Of a stretch of 64,000 nt of DNA, positions 43,085-53,759 are shown piece after piece. The position numbers and the translations under genes were made by a program. Each line of letters starts with the position of its first letter. Position 1 is the stretch's first letter. Location of the stretch: positions 13,975,501 through 14,039,500 of the forward strand of contig OX463807.1 of assembly GCA_949825045.1 (NCBI GenBank), written 5' to 3'. The notes under the pieces are model-generated. The model was not told the DNA's origin. It saw nothing but the letters and a program-made list of their open reading frames with translations, and searched no databases. Source of the DNA: Argyresthia goedartella (taxonomy: Eukaryota > Arthropoda > Insecta > Lepidoptera > Argyresthiidae).

Positions 43085-44560
43085 CTATCTACCCCAAAAA
43101 GAGATGTCACGATTCAGCTGTAAAATTTGTAAGTTAAGAATGATAAGTCTGAATTTCTCGTTTGAGAAGTTCGTTAGGCGTACAATAGTGGAACGGAAGA
43201 TTGGTTCAGGAAGTTAGAGTTTCAAGTTAGACAGAGAAAGCAAGTATGTCCGCAAGCCGGTATTTCGAGTCAGTTAGCGGTGTTTTGCGCCAGATCGATC
43301 TTTGTTGTATTTTGTGTGATGGTACCATTTATTTTTTTGTATATATGGGCGCATGGAACTTCTTTTCGTGTGGTCGACCACAATTTATAATATTTGTTTG
43401 GGATGTCATAAAGATATCCGTCGTAGTGTTACGACGTGAGTACTCAATGATATTTCATGTGCTCGCTAGTAGCGGCTTGTGGTGGTTCCAATTATATAAT
43501 TAGTTCACAGCAATAACGATCCAAATAGACCGGGTTTACACAATTGCGATTTGATTTTCCGAAATGGGTTTGAACTAGCGGTTTCCTCAAAAGGTCCGTA
43601 ACGTTTTGAAACCTTCAACTCTGCGCAATTTGAGCTGGATGTTATCGAAACGTTTTCACTAGCGCTTTTGGAGATCTAACCCACTCCACAGCAAGTTACA
43701 TACTTCGGGAAATACCGATTTATGCAACTAACTAACCACAGCTCTTCCTCGACTGGGCCCAGCAAATAAATACTTGACACAGTGTACTCGTTAGACTCCA
43801 GCGAAATTTACATTTAATTTAAAGATGCAACTTGAATCCAAACCGATCCAAGGCAAAGCAAAACAATCTACCCGTTCCTAAACAATGAACTTTAGACTGT
43901 AATTTGATCTCTTCGCGCGTCCCCGACAACACTCAAATGTCAAAAATATCAACGTGATAGGTTATCTGAGTGGACAACGTTTATACTTTGTTCTGAATTT
44001 GTTATTTTCATCCGCGGAACCTCATCGATCAAACAGTCTCCCTATACCCTGGCAACCTAGGTTTAGCCGCAACTAAACTCCTGTCTAGCCTAGTCTAAAA
44101 TCCTAGTGTTATACCAGGTCCATCATCGACACCACTCGAAAATGGTTGAGTTTGATTTGAATGTGTTTGTATGTTTAACGACTGTGTGTGTGGGAATTTC
44201 AAAACTCGCTACACGAAGGAAATGAGGAGAGGATTAGCCCGCGAATATCCTAAGAGCCAATCCAGGAACCCTATGGTGAAAGAAAAAGGAAATTAGGGTC
44301 GCTCCAAGCCCAGACTCAGACTCAGATCAATTACCTACAAGTTCTTATCTAACGACCCAAGGATAGTTTTGGAATTTGGGGTAGGTTGATTTAAAGGATA
44401 GGAACCGAGGTATATCTCGGCGCTTCAGACACTCACGAAAATCCACTGCAACACGCAATCACAAGTCTTCCAGTTCCAGACGCGTAAAACGGCAGACCGA
44501 ACTGAATAGATTACACGAAAGACGAGTGTCACAGTAGTTTGACGTAGAGACTGAATTGTG
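43085..44560. other. Non-coding intronic DNA
   Basis: An 85-codon frame (43246-43503) shows no domain. No internal repeats were noticed, and the segment looks single-copy within the window. Confidence 0.4.
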
Positions 44561-44564
44561 AACT

Positions 44565-45775
44565 TTTTGTTGGAGGGGAAAAAAATTGAATTTCCCATGC
44601 CCAGGAGTCAGACCTCCCTGCTATGTCCTGGTCCCCACATATTGAGCGGGCATCAGCTCGTGTGGTATACGGACTAAAAACAACCCCTTTGTTTCTACAG
44701 TTGTCTTAGTAAGAATTAACTGTGAGCCATGGCCTCGGTATATGCTGAAGGCTTTCTACCTGCAATTTGCCCTTTTGGGCGATATATATGTGTATATGAT
44801 ATATATGGGAGGAGTTTGCCTGCTTACCCGATTTTATGAGCGGGCATCAGCTCATAGTCAACGGGCATGATAGCGGCATGTTAGGGGGGCAGATAGCCCT
44901 CGCTACTACGAAGTGGTTATATATAATTTTTGAGACCTATCCTAATCCTAAACTACTTTATATTTGGGTCATTTAGGGGGGCTCTGACCTCAGTCCGGGA
45001 GGTTTAAAAGGGCAGGGGGAGATTGTGTGTTCGTCGAATCAAGACGGCGATCTCTTTCAATCCAAATTTAGTATCTGAGACGCTGTAGTGCTTCGGGAAC
45101 ACAGCCTTCGTCAAGTTGACGTGCCTGAGGGGCGGGGGGTGGTTGGGCTTTAAGAGCTTTCGTGATATCGTCCTCCGGTTCTAGGAGGACGTCTTTGGGG
45201 CGCCTTTTAAAAAGATGTTTCTTATTTATATCTAGGGTCGGATCATAAAGGGATGCTTGTACTATAAGCGGGTTTGGGTGGCTAGATACATTAATGAAGA
45301 AGCGTTAGGAAGCTTCTTTCATATATTGCTTTACTGTGGGGAGTCTAAAGTCACTATGGAGGTCTACGTTGCGCATGTACCACGGGGCACCTACGGCCTT
45401 TCTCATGAAGCGATTTTGTAAAACCTGAATGGGCTTTAAGGGAGTGGGAGCAGTGTGCAAAGACTGGACTTGCATACGTGAAGACCGGACGGATGCAAGT
45501 TTTAAATAGAGTTATTTTGCAGCGCAATGGGAGATTGCTTTTACTTCTCATGAGCGGGTGAAGCCTACTCATGTAGAAGGCTGCTTTGTCGCGGACCGTT
45601 TTAATGTGGGATTTGAAGTTTAGGCGGGAGTCTAATGTCACGCCTAAATACTTCACTTTATTTTCCCAGGGGATAGGGCGGTCAAAGAGGGTGATTCCGG
45701 GTAGTGAAGAGGACGCGCGGTCAGTTCGAGTCTTACTGAATGCCTCCCCCACCCACGCGCTCGTATTTATAGGCC
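44565..45775 (-). pseudogene. Jockey-type LINE, 3' part
   Basis: Minus strand, within 45354-45765: TRTDRASSSLPGITLFD, then VKYLGVTLDSRLNFKSHI (RT motif E region), LFKTCIRPVFTYASPVF and HSLKAH, the thumb and post-RT region typical of the Jockey clade. After a frame change near 45350 the C-terminal DFRLPTVKQYMKEAS follows, with further pieces to about 45060. A long 3' untranslated region with GCGGGCATCAGCTC twice in inverse orientation reaches about 44570. The remainder of the 197-codon frame upstream of 45775 is not element-like. Stops and shifts disable it. Confidence 0.8.
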
Positions 45776-45949
45776 TCACATGTCTGAAAAAAAAATGGCG
45801 TCCTTTGCGTGACACACGCTGCCCAAGCGAAAGCTTCTTATTCCTAACTACACAGGGTCTCATTTCAATCAAACATGCCATGCTCGGCTGCTGTCTACAA
45901 TTTTGTGTATGCATATTTTCTATGATCAACCGTCGGTTGTCACTCAAGT

Positions 45950-46435
45950 CATTTGGTATTGCCGATACACAAAATGTGTTGATCGCTGGCCATATAAGCG
46001 GTTGCGATTAATTAAAGCCTGCCCGACCGCTAGCGTCTTAGACAAAGATCACTAGAATGATATTCAAACCCGTGATGTCAAACTCACCACATCGTACCAA
46101 ACAAACGCAATTGTATATTTGCAGTCAACACAATAGCTTTCTCCGTATCGTTCCATAAGAACCTTCCATTATTTAGTTATTCATAATTTATTCAGCGCGC
46201 ACCAAATCGGCTCTGATCCCTACACATTTCGCAGGAATGCGACAAAAAAACCTGACCTGACCTCGCTTCTCCGAACCAACCCAAGCGTTAAAGGAACTGA
46301 CACAGCTAATTCCGATTCTCACTGTACACTGATTGCACTCGTTAAGCGATGTTCCATTACAGCGGTAGTAGTAAAACTGTGTCAGAGGCCCAAATAGGGC
46401 AGCTTGATAACTTCTGACAGTCCGGTTAGCCACAA
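45950..46435. other. Non-coding intronic DNA
   Basis: Frames of 80-140 codons on both strands look accidental. Confidence 0.35.
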
Positions 46436-46439
46436 GCCT

Positions 46440-46680
46440 GACACCCTTCCATCAACCCACACTGAGCCAGCTGATGGAGTATGGCTAAATCTTACTCGTA
46501 TTCGGGCCCCACGGTGGGTTAAGTCACGATAGGGAAACCATTGTTAGCGTATATTTTTCAATAATAATAATAAATGAAGCCTCTAATTATTTACCGTGCA
46601 GCAAAGTATATTGAAGCCTATGAACATTGAATCAACTCGGATACGAGTAAGATTGAGCCATACTCCACCACGTTTTGTTT
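46440..46680. mobile_element. Fragments of the GGTGGAGTATGGCT repeat
   Basis: 46455-46520 (plus) has CACTGAGCCAGCTGATGGAG and CCCCACGGTGGG; 46630-46675 (minus) has ATACGAGTAAGATTGAGCCA. Both match parts of the 8.5-kb repeat body and face each other. Confidence 0.55.
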
Positions 46681-46684
46681 CTTA

Positions 46685-47230
46685 ATAGTACTATTGGTAC
46701 TTTTATTATTGAATTTGTAGACATCGACCCTCGTGATTAGCATTATGTATTACTGGCATAATCCAAACTGATGTGATATTTTACGCATAGTTCACATACA
46801 GATTATTACAGATACATCTAATTGATTTATGATAATTAAAAAAAATAAGATGACTTAACGTAACTACACAAAGTGTATGGTACAAACAGTGACAATAATC
46901 CAATGGATGTTTGTGTAAAAGAAGCCGCCTTATTACATTTATTTGAATGAGAGCTATTGTAGACACCAGTATCAAAGTAACACACAACTGCGCAGCAAAT
47001 CAGTGTAAACAATACGAGATTACCGCAATATGCAAATTACATTGTTGTTTGAATTGGAAGAAAGTATAATTTCTTGAAAACAGTCATAATTTAATTATAT
47101 AATACAAAAGGAATTTGTAGAAAGGCGTCGTTGAATTTCAAGGGATTTTAAGGTGACGCAGTAGGGCAAAACAGCTTTTTGTATATCTCAAGTTATCCAA
47201 AGTAAGTGTATTCAGCAGTTGCTTCTTTAT
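46685..47230. other. Non-coding intronic DNA
   Basis: AT-rich without a recognised feature, up to the target duplication of the LTR element. Confidence 0.4.
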
Positions 47231-47235
47231 ACTAT

Positions 47236-47492
47236 TGTTAGCGTTATCTGGGATCAACCAACGGAAGGCCAATGGAAACTCAGCACGTGATTCAGCAAAT
47301 ATTTATTCCAACTTCTAGACGTCCGTGCTCAGTGCGTGCTCCGACAAAGTGTGCCCGACCGTCAGTTTGCTCACCCTTTTATAGTATTCGTTGCCGCTCG
47401 TTTTTAATAAACCGAACGACGTTCCGTTTCGATTCATGTCAATCGAGCAACTAAATAAATGATGATTGTGACTTAATTTTATAAACCTAACA
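47236..47492 (-). repeat. 3' LTR (257 bp)
   Basis: Begins TGTTAG and ends CTAACA on the plus strand, so the ends are inverted TG...CA. Differs from the other LTR at five sites, all transitions. Confidence 0.93.
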
Positions 47493-47512
47493 TTCGACCA
47501 TCCTGACGACAT

Positions 47513-47532
47513 GCTTGTCCCTAAGCATGCAG
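47513..47532. repeat. Hairpin next to the 3' LTR
   Basis: CATGCTT and AAGCATG form a perfect 7-bp stem over the loop GTCCCT, 20 bp inside the element's 3' LTR. The expected polypurine tract next to the LTR is weak here (AGGATGG in the element's sense). Confidence 0.6.
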
Positions 47533-47771
47533 GCGGCAAGCCTAACCTAACATTCGGCCAGGCATATTCAGCCGAAGAGCACGCACTAAGGGGAAAATAC
47601 AATATTAAATACATCCATAAATTTATACAGTGAACAAGAATCTTTCATGACCTTTTACATAGAAAAATATCAAAAATTATTATTTCAGTTATTCACAAAG
47701 TTGAATATTTAATTGAATTAATTTAAAATTAATTGATTTTACAAATAATAATTTTACACAAAGAGTCGAAG

Positions 47772-48215
47772 GCAACTTGTGAACCCTCATTCTCACATGT
47801 TGCTAACAATGGTAATCTCGTAAACCATCCTTCTCACAAGATTCTAACTAATAGAGGCAACTTGTGATACTTCCTTCTCACAAGTTGCTCACAAAGGTAA
47901 TCCTGTGAACCCTCCTTCTCACAAGATTCTAATCTTATCACTATTTTCTGTCGTCACCTGTGAACCTTCCTTCTCACAGGCAACAAGAATTTTGTGAACC
48001 CTCCTTCTCACTAAATTCTACTCTCTTACTATTTTCTATCGTCACCTGTGAACCCTCCTTCTCACAGGCAACAGCAGTCTTGTGAACCCTCCTTCTCACA
48101 AGTGTTTAGCTAATCAGTATCAGTAAGCGTATCGTGCGAACCCTCCTTCTCACAAAACACGCCTACATCCAATCAATAATTGATGGGATAGCAGTGAACC
48201 ATCCTGATCACATTC
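47772..48215 (-). repeat. Tandem hairpin array in the retrotransposon's 3' non-coding region
   Basis: About ten units of GTGA-ACCCTCCTTC-TCAC on the plus strand, centred near 47788, 47829, 47873, 47914, 47969, 48003, 48057, 48091, 48145 and 48203. The 10-base loop hardly varies, while the stems change in matched pairs: CTTGTGA/TCACAAG in some, CCTGTGA/TCACAGG in others. Stems extend to 11 bp as GCAAC.../...GTTGC (47857-47888 is perfect). Units 9 and 10 are decayed. In the element's own RNA the loop reads GAAGGAGGGT. Confidence 0.88.
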
Positions 48216-48358
48216 TTCCAAAACAATCATTACATAAAAGACACTTAATTATCACGTCTCACCATCTCATTACAATATATTATTATTAACATTTGGATCA
48301 TCTATTCATTAATGCATGTCTAATCTTTCCATTGTCTACTTACTATATGTGTATATTA

Positions 48359-48562
48359 TTATCTACCACTATTATTATCACCCTCACTATCACTACATTC
48401 TTCCTTATCACTTTCTTCACCTTCTTCGTGAATATCTAGAGCCGCTACATGTACCCAGGGCCTCATGCGATCAGATGCCACGGTAGTTTTACGCTTATTT
48501 TTGGCGCTGCTAAGCCCGGGTATAGAAGCGACCCTGTAACGGTCGTTTCCTAAGACTGTCAC
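48359..48562 (-). pseudogene. pol: pol C-terminal tail beyond an in-frame stop
   Basis: Continues the integrase frame after a TAA: VLGNDRYRVASIPG, a basic KNKRKTT patch, then WVHVAALDI and an acidic Glu/Asp/Ser-rich end. The R-Y-R-V-A-S strand followed by a basic patch matches the C-terminal end of gypsy polyproteins. Same phase as the integrase ORF, so one nonsense change separates them. Confidence 0.7.
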
Positions 48563-48568
48563 TACCCG

Positions 48569-49276
48569 TTAAGGTCCTATAAATGATGGAATAAGCTTTT
48601 TGCTCTTTCCATCGTTATTGTATGAAACCCTCGTAATTTTTACTAGTTCCCCTTCGCTATAAACACGGGCAGGACGCCGGTTTTTATTGTACCTATGCTT
48701 TAATGTTTGCTGCTCATCATCAATTTTATCCTTAACACATTCTCTAATAGTAATTAAGTCTACATCGTCTTGGGTATCCCGTAAAACTTCATTCAGTATT
48801 GGGTTAATTTCTGCATTCATCTTAGTTCCAAACATAACTTCAGCCGGCCTCCTACCTGTCGTTTTGTGAATAGTATTGTTAATGCCCCACTGCACTCTAC
48901 CTACCTTATCATCCCAGTCTTTCTCGTCAAAATTCAGATTTTGTGCCGTCAGAGACCCAAGAATCGTACGATTGTATCTCTCTACCTGCCCATTAGCCCT
49001 TGGGCAGGCGACGGCATTTAAAATATGTCGTATTCCCTTTTCTGAACAATAGTCTTTAAAAGCGTATGACGTGAAACTGGTTCCGCGATCACTGATTATA
49101 CGATCAGGATTCCGAAAGGTATAGAAGGTCTCGTTTAGTACTTTAACAGTCGTCTGAGTTTTAGTGTTGCGGACCGGTTTGATGAACACGAATTTGGTAA
49201 AGGAGTCTACTATTACCAAAAGGTAACTGTTACCTCGTTTTGAACGCACAAATGGCCCAAGATGGTCAATATGCAA
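48569..49276 (-). pseudogene. pol: Integrase core of the gypsy element
   Basis: Catalytic DD35E triad is intact: Asp in MHIDHLGPF (residue 4), Asp in ISDRGTSF (residue 63) and Glu in NGQVERYN (residue 99), 35 residues apart. The core is followed by WGINNTIHKTTGRRPAEVMFG and a C-terminal domain to FIGP, where a TAA ends it. This enzyme joins the element's DNA copy to the chromosome. The N-terminal zinc-binding part lies upstream in another frame, so no whole integrase is made. Confidence 0.9.
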
Positions 49277-49355
49277 GGTATGGAAGGGAACCTCTACCTT
49301 GTCGATCGTGTGTAATAGGCCTTCGTTTGTAGTAGACTTCTTAGAGTACGCGCAT

Positions 49356-49610
49356 TCAAGACAAGCTTGAACATATTTTTTTGATAAATCTTGACATTTT
49401 AGGAAACCAGTAAGCCTTTCTAATATGCTCCAATGTCTTTTCCACCCCGAAGTGTCCTATCTCATCGTGATTCATACGACAGATCTGCCACCTTGCCCCC
49501 TTCGGAACAACCCATCGTAAGTTAGCCTTATCACCGTCTATACATCTATATAATTTTCCGTCTTTAATAACATAGTTATCTTTTATATATTTTAACCCTT
49601 CCGCATCCAA
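49356..49610 (-). pseudogene. pol: Integrase zinc-binding (H2C2) part, frameshifted
   Basis: MNHDEIGHFGVEKTLEHIRK gives the His pair of the H2C2 integrase N-terminal domain. The Cys pair (ACLEC) is found just downstream in another frame. The shift falls in a run of seven A (49376-49382 on the plus strand as T), a usual place for replication or sequencing slips. Confidence 0.85.
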
Positions 49611-49658
49611 ATCATGTTTTATGATGTCACATTTGCGACATAGCTCAGTGTCTCCTAT

Positions 49659-50594
49659 CTACAACGTATGCAGCCAATCATCCTTGCTGATCTTCATCAC
49701 GCTAGGATATGCCTCACTAACATCATCAGTCTGTTCGCAAGAATCTACAGGATTTCGCGACAGAGCATCAACGTGCGACATTTTCGACCCCGCACGATAT
49801 TCTATTGAGCAATGATACTCCTGTAGGAGTAGCCACCATCGTGCAATACGTGGTACTAGATCGCGTTTCGAAAATGTCGAACGCAACGCACTACAGTCCG
49901 TGACAATTTTGAAACTCTTCCCGAGGAGATATACTCGGAATTTTTTCAAAGAACACACCACGGCAAGAGTTTCCAACTCATATGCATGAAAATGTTTCTC
50001 CTCTGGTGAGGTTTCGCGACTGTAGTATGCAACAGGCCTGAGTGAATCGCTGTCTTGACTTCGTTGCAATAAAATACCGCCAACGCCAACCTTACTGGCG
50101 TCAGAGTGCAACTCAGTTTCGGCCTCAGGGTCGTAGATTGCTAAAATTGGCCGGTCTACTAGCTGGCTTTTTAAAACCTCGAAAGCTGTTTCCTGTTCCT
50201 CTGTCCACAACCAATGCACATCCTTTTTCAACAGCTTATTTAGTGGGTGTGATAACGCTGCAAAGTTTCGTATGAATTTTCTAAAGTATCCGACTAAACC
50301 CAGGAATTGTCGGATAGTATGTGGATTAGTTGGACGTGGAAAATTCACAACAGATTGAATCTTTTTGTCTCCGGGGCGTACACCTTTAGCGCTGATCTCA
50401 TACCCTAAATAATTTATTTGGCTCTGGAGGAAATCGCACTTGGAAAGGTTAAGAGTCAGGTTGGCTTGCTCCATAAGTTTTAAGACCTTCTCCAATCTCT
50501 CCAAGCACTCATCAACGCTCTTCCCGTATATAAGTACATCATCTATATATGCAGTTGCTTCCGTGAATCTAGAGGATCCCAGAACTCTATTCAT
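49659..50594 (-). pseudogene. pol: Pol fragment: RT second half and RNase H
   Basis: Starts just before the RT catalytic motif (AYIDDVLIYG, residues 16-25), then FLQSQINYLGYEIS, the RT connection QFLGLVGYFRKFI and an RNase H with its acidic residues in ELHSDASKVGVGG, HAYELETLAVV, VTDCSALR and HVDALSRNP. It ends at a TAG (49659-49661), and the same frame continues into CRKCDIIKHD and the integrase zinc region. The first Met overlaps the gag stop, but the protein lacks protease and RT fingers, so this start is a product of the deletion. Confidence 0.9.
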
Positions 50595-51865
50595 CAGGCG
50601 TTGTTTCTTGTGTCGGTGTCTAGCTTAGGGGTGCAATTTTCTGTTTTATGTCCAACTTTACGGCACTTTGAACATATGATCAATGGCTTAGGACACTTAA
50701 GGTATGGGTGCCCCTTTTCTTTACAATTAAAACAAAACAGTTCGTAGTTTGAGTTTGTCGCTGATCTGAGAGGTCTGTGATTCGTGTGATTACTAGTTGA
50801 CGCGTCAGTTTTGGTCCTGGGAATGTATCGGTCTATCGGTTGGGGTGAGTCCATATTACTCATTAAGAACTGAAGGAGTTGGTTAGGGTCTGTACACCGC
50901 AAAGCGTTAGCGCTAGATTTCATAGTCCTGTCGCTCAACCCATGAATGATACATTCTACGGCGTGTTTACCGACGATGTCACACCGATTCAATAGTGCTA
51001 ATTTTTCATAGTAATAGACCTCTAGAGGCTCATTAAATTTACTTTTTCTCTTGAGCATCTCCTCCAAGGTCTGGCCATAGTTTTGCTCAAAAGGAAAAGC
51101 ATTTAACAACTTTTGTTGCCATTCGGCCCAGCTAAACAGTATTGAATTAAGACTTTCGTACCACACTTTTTCCAAACCCTGGAGTTTTTGCATAGAGAAA
51201 TGTATTGTCGTTTTCTCATCCCAACCGTACACAGTGGCACACTCATTCACCTTTTTGATCCAAATATCAATCCTCTGACCTTTTGATGAAGGATCAAAAT
51301 CAGGAAGGATGTTCTTATGATTCATATTGTGGGTATTTGAGTGTAATGGAATGGCCACTGCCGACGTCTGTGTTTGAGGCTTTAGATGACCCAAGGATTT
51401 TATGAGATTCATGAGATCATTGGACGTGAAAATTGAACTTCCTGACCTGGCATGACCTCCAAATCCCGAAGCGCGTTCCTTTTCACGTCGAGATGACTCA
51501 TCGATTGGCGCACGCTCCCGAAGGTCGCTCCTCTCGCGTGCTGCGCCGGCGTCAGCCACATCGCGATCATGAGTGTGTCTTGTACTCCTCCGGTAACGGC
51601 TGCGAGACTCCCGTTCCGCCGCGCTGCGTCGCGGTAGGCTGCGCTCCCTGACTAGCGCATCCTCCAGCGCACGCAACTGCTCACGCTGCAACTCCACCTC
51701 CTGCACTCGCCTGAGCTCAGGGGTACGCATCCTGCTGCGACTGCGGTAGTCGCTCTCCCGACGAGTAGGACTGCGACTGCGTCTGGGAAACTCCCGGCTC
51801 GACCCAGGGTCTCTTCTATCGGGCGTTGTCAAACACCTTCCCGTCTCTTCGTCATCCCGAGGCAT
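50594..51865 (-). CDS. gag: Gag protein of the gypsy element
   Basis: A 423-codon intact frame. Residues 1-145 are very rich in Arg, Ser, Asp and Glu with many RS/RE dipeptides. A capsid-like helical region follows (VWYESLNSILFSWAEWQQ, LEVYYYEKLALL, IIHGLSD). Near the C-terminus are two CCHC zinc knuckles: CFNCKEKGHPYLKC and CSKCRKVGHKTENC, both C-x2-C-x4-H-x4-C. Gag packages the element's RNA into particles in the cytoplasm. The stop overlaps the Met of the pol remnant. It could still be translated if the 5' LTR is active. The N-terminal GC content is much higher than in flanking DNA. Confidence 0.9.
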   Translation of the reverse strand: MPRDDEETGRCLTTPDRRDPGSSREFPRRSRSPTRRESDYRSRSRMRTPELRRVQEVELQREQLRALEDALVRERSLPRRSAAERESRSRYRRSTRHTHDRDVADAGAARERSDLRERAPIDESSRREKERASGFGGHARSGSSIFTSNDLMNLIKSLGHLKPQTQTSAVAIPLHSNTHNMNHKNILPDFDPSSKGQRIDIWIKKVNECATVYGWDEKTTIHFSMQKLQGLEKVWYESLNSILFSWAEWQQKLLNAFPFEQNYGQTLEEMLKRKSKFNEPLEVYYYEKLALLNRCDIVGKHAVECIIHGLSDRTMKSSANALRCTDPNQLLQFLMSNMDSPQPIDRYIPRTKTDASTSNHTNHRPLRSATNSNYELFCFNCKEKGHPYLKCPKPLIICSKCRKVGHKTENCTPKLDTDTRNNA

Positions 51866-52367
51866 GTTTTCTAACTCGAAACCGAAAACAAAGCAGTATT
51901 AGAATTCAATATGATGGAATTTGTTGTCAATTAACAAAAATCAAGATATCTCGAAAACGGAGCCCCGTAGGTCAAAAATTACCAAAATTTTGACCCCTTT
52001 AGGAAACCCCTACCTCAACGAGTACTATCTTCTGAACCATTCGCATTTTTGGAAAAATTGGAAGGCATTTTCAAAAATATATAAAGAAAGTGGGATCTCG
52101 GAAAAATATTAATAGTAACTCAAAAATAAATGAACAAAAAAATAGCTCTAATTCTGAAACCTCGTAACCCCAATTTTACCGTTAAGTCCATTGGTTTTAT
52201 CATCATAACACAAACTCATGCGTTGATTGACACGTGGTGCATTGAAGATATTTGTCATCGGTTTTATTTATCGTTCAGGCGATTAGATGAGCGTTCCGGC
52301 TTTGAGGTACAAGGAAAACAGTAGGTACTTATTTTTTAAATGACGTGTGTACTTACCACTTCTGAAA

Positions 52368-52624
52368 TGTTAGCGTTATCTGGAATCAACCAACGGAAGG
52401 CCAATGGAAACTCAGCACGTGATTCAGCAAATATTTATTCCAACTTCTAGACGTCCGTGCTCAGTGCGTGCTCCGACAAAGTGTGCCCGACCGTCAGTTT
52501 GCTCACCCTTTTATAGTATTCGTTGCCGCTTGTTTTTAATAAACCAAACGATGTTCCGTTTCGATTTATGTCAATCGAGCAACTAAATAAATGATGATTG
52601 TGACTTAATTTTATAAACCTAACA
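52368..52624 (-). repeat. 5' LTR (257 bp), putative promoter
   Basis: Drives the element if active. Compared with the 3' LTR five positions differ (G/A or C/T); at three of them the 3' LTR has CG and this copy has TG or CA. In the element's sense the base after the LTR reads TTTCAGAAGTGGTAAGTA; a TGG lies 9-10 bases inside, which may belong to a displaced primer-binding site, but no tRNA match can be named. Confidence 0.9.
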
Positions 52625-52629
52625 CTATA

Positions 52630-53495
52630 TCATTGATCATGTCATGAGTGTCATCAGGGATCACTGAACGAATCTTCTGAATTTATCACACAATCTGTTT
52701 TTCACAATAATTTTTTAAAATTCCGCACCGAATTTGAATGTACTTGTAGAGTACTTGTTATTTATTTCATCGCTATAATGTAGAAAGTCATGTTTCTCTG
52801 TTAGTCCTGTATAGACCGGCGAAGAACCTTTTATAACATTTTTATCCCATTCTTCTAAAAGTAAGGTAAAAGTTTAAGATCCATTGTCGGGGTGCCCAGC
52901 CTTAAAATGGACACCTTATTTCGAACAACTTTTTCCTACGGCATGCATGTAAAATAAATTCCGAAAAGATTTTATAAAGTAAAAATGTGGTCAATTTTTA
53001 AGTTATATCTTTGGTAGGAGCCTTTTTAATGTATTCCATAACTTCGCATGAAATAATTTGAAGACGAAGAAATACCTGCTTACCCTCCCCTGTTGTGTGT
53101 GTTTTTCTCGGAGGAAACTCGTCCTCTCTGTTTGAAAATAATCCCAGATGTTTTTAACGAATATCCTAACAGTAAACCCCTCTCCTAAATGGTAATCGTG
53201 ACCGAGAAGAATAAGTCACTTCGTTATTTCGTACTGTTTGCAACATGTATACAATGCCGAGCTGTATAAAATTATGTCTTAGACAAGTGTAATACGGTCG
53301 ACCGAAAGGATTTGGTATACTATTGCAGACTGTACGGGAAACGGAAAATTCATCTCACGTACGCAATCGCCGTCGCTTACAGTGCTGGACGATATTGAAA
53401 ACGAATATTCAACAGTTAACGCAACATATTGGTATGTTATTGGTATTCGCTAAACATTTCCTGCAAAAGAAAAATAAACTTACTTCCAACCCACT
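52630..53495. other. Non-coding intronic DNA
   Basis: No gene or repeat recognised. Confidence 0.4.
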
Positions 53496-53499
53496 TAAT

Positions 53500-53754
53500 A
53501 AATAATAATACCCTGGACACTATTTACACACATTGATCTAGCCCCAAACTAGGATTCCCAATATCTTGGGGACTAGACATCGATACACATACTTATATAT
53601 ATAGATAGATATTATACTTAGATAGATAAACAACCATGACTAGGGTACAAACATCCGTTCTCATCAAACAAATATTTGCAATCACCGGGACTTGAACCCA
53701 GGTCCCTTGGCTTCGTAGGCAGCGTCACTGCCGACTCGGCCATTCGGGTTGTCA
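53500..53754 (-). mobile_element. SINE, minus strand, uninterrupted copy
   Basis: Inverse of the SINE at 25 kb: tail AATAATAATACCCTGGACAC, body GCCCCAAACTAGGATTCC and GATAGATAAACAACCATGAC, head with GACTTGAACCCAGG and CCGACTCGGCCATTCGGGTT. It serves as the intact reference that exposes the nested insertion in the 25-kb copy. Confidence 0.85.
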
Positions 53755-53759
53755 AAACT

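Larger units (their letters stand above)
47236..52624 (-). mobile_element. Ty3/gypsy LTR retrotransposon, internally deleted
   Basis: A 5389-bp element on the minus strand with 257-bp LTRs, gag, a truncated pol and integrase. CTAT flanks both ends (47232-47235 and 52625-52628). Domain order (RT, RNase H, then integrase) is that of Ty3/gypsy. Protease and the first half of RT are deleted, and three further breaks lie in pol. The element cannot move by its own proteins. There is no envelope frame. Between integrase and the 3' LTR lies a hairpin array. Confidence 0.93.

Noticed and set aside
45354..45947. 197-codon frame as one protein
   Set aside because: Only the part below about 45775 is Jockey RT; the N-terminal part is unrelated flanking DNA read through by chance.
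47772..48215. CRISPR-like array of short repeats
   Set aside because: Repeats are imperfect hairpins with unequal spacing inside a eukaryotic LTR element; no spacers of constant length and no cas genes.
50594..51865. Retroviral envelope or errantivirus status of the LTR element
   Set aside because: No third frame with a signal peptide or membrane segment exists between integrase and the 3' LTR; that space is the hairpin array.
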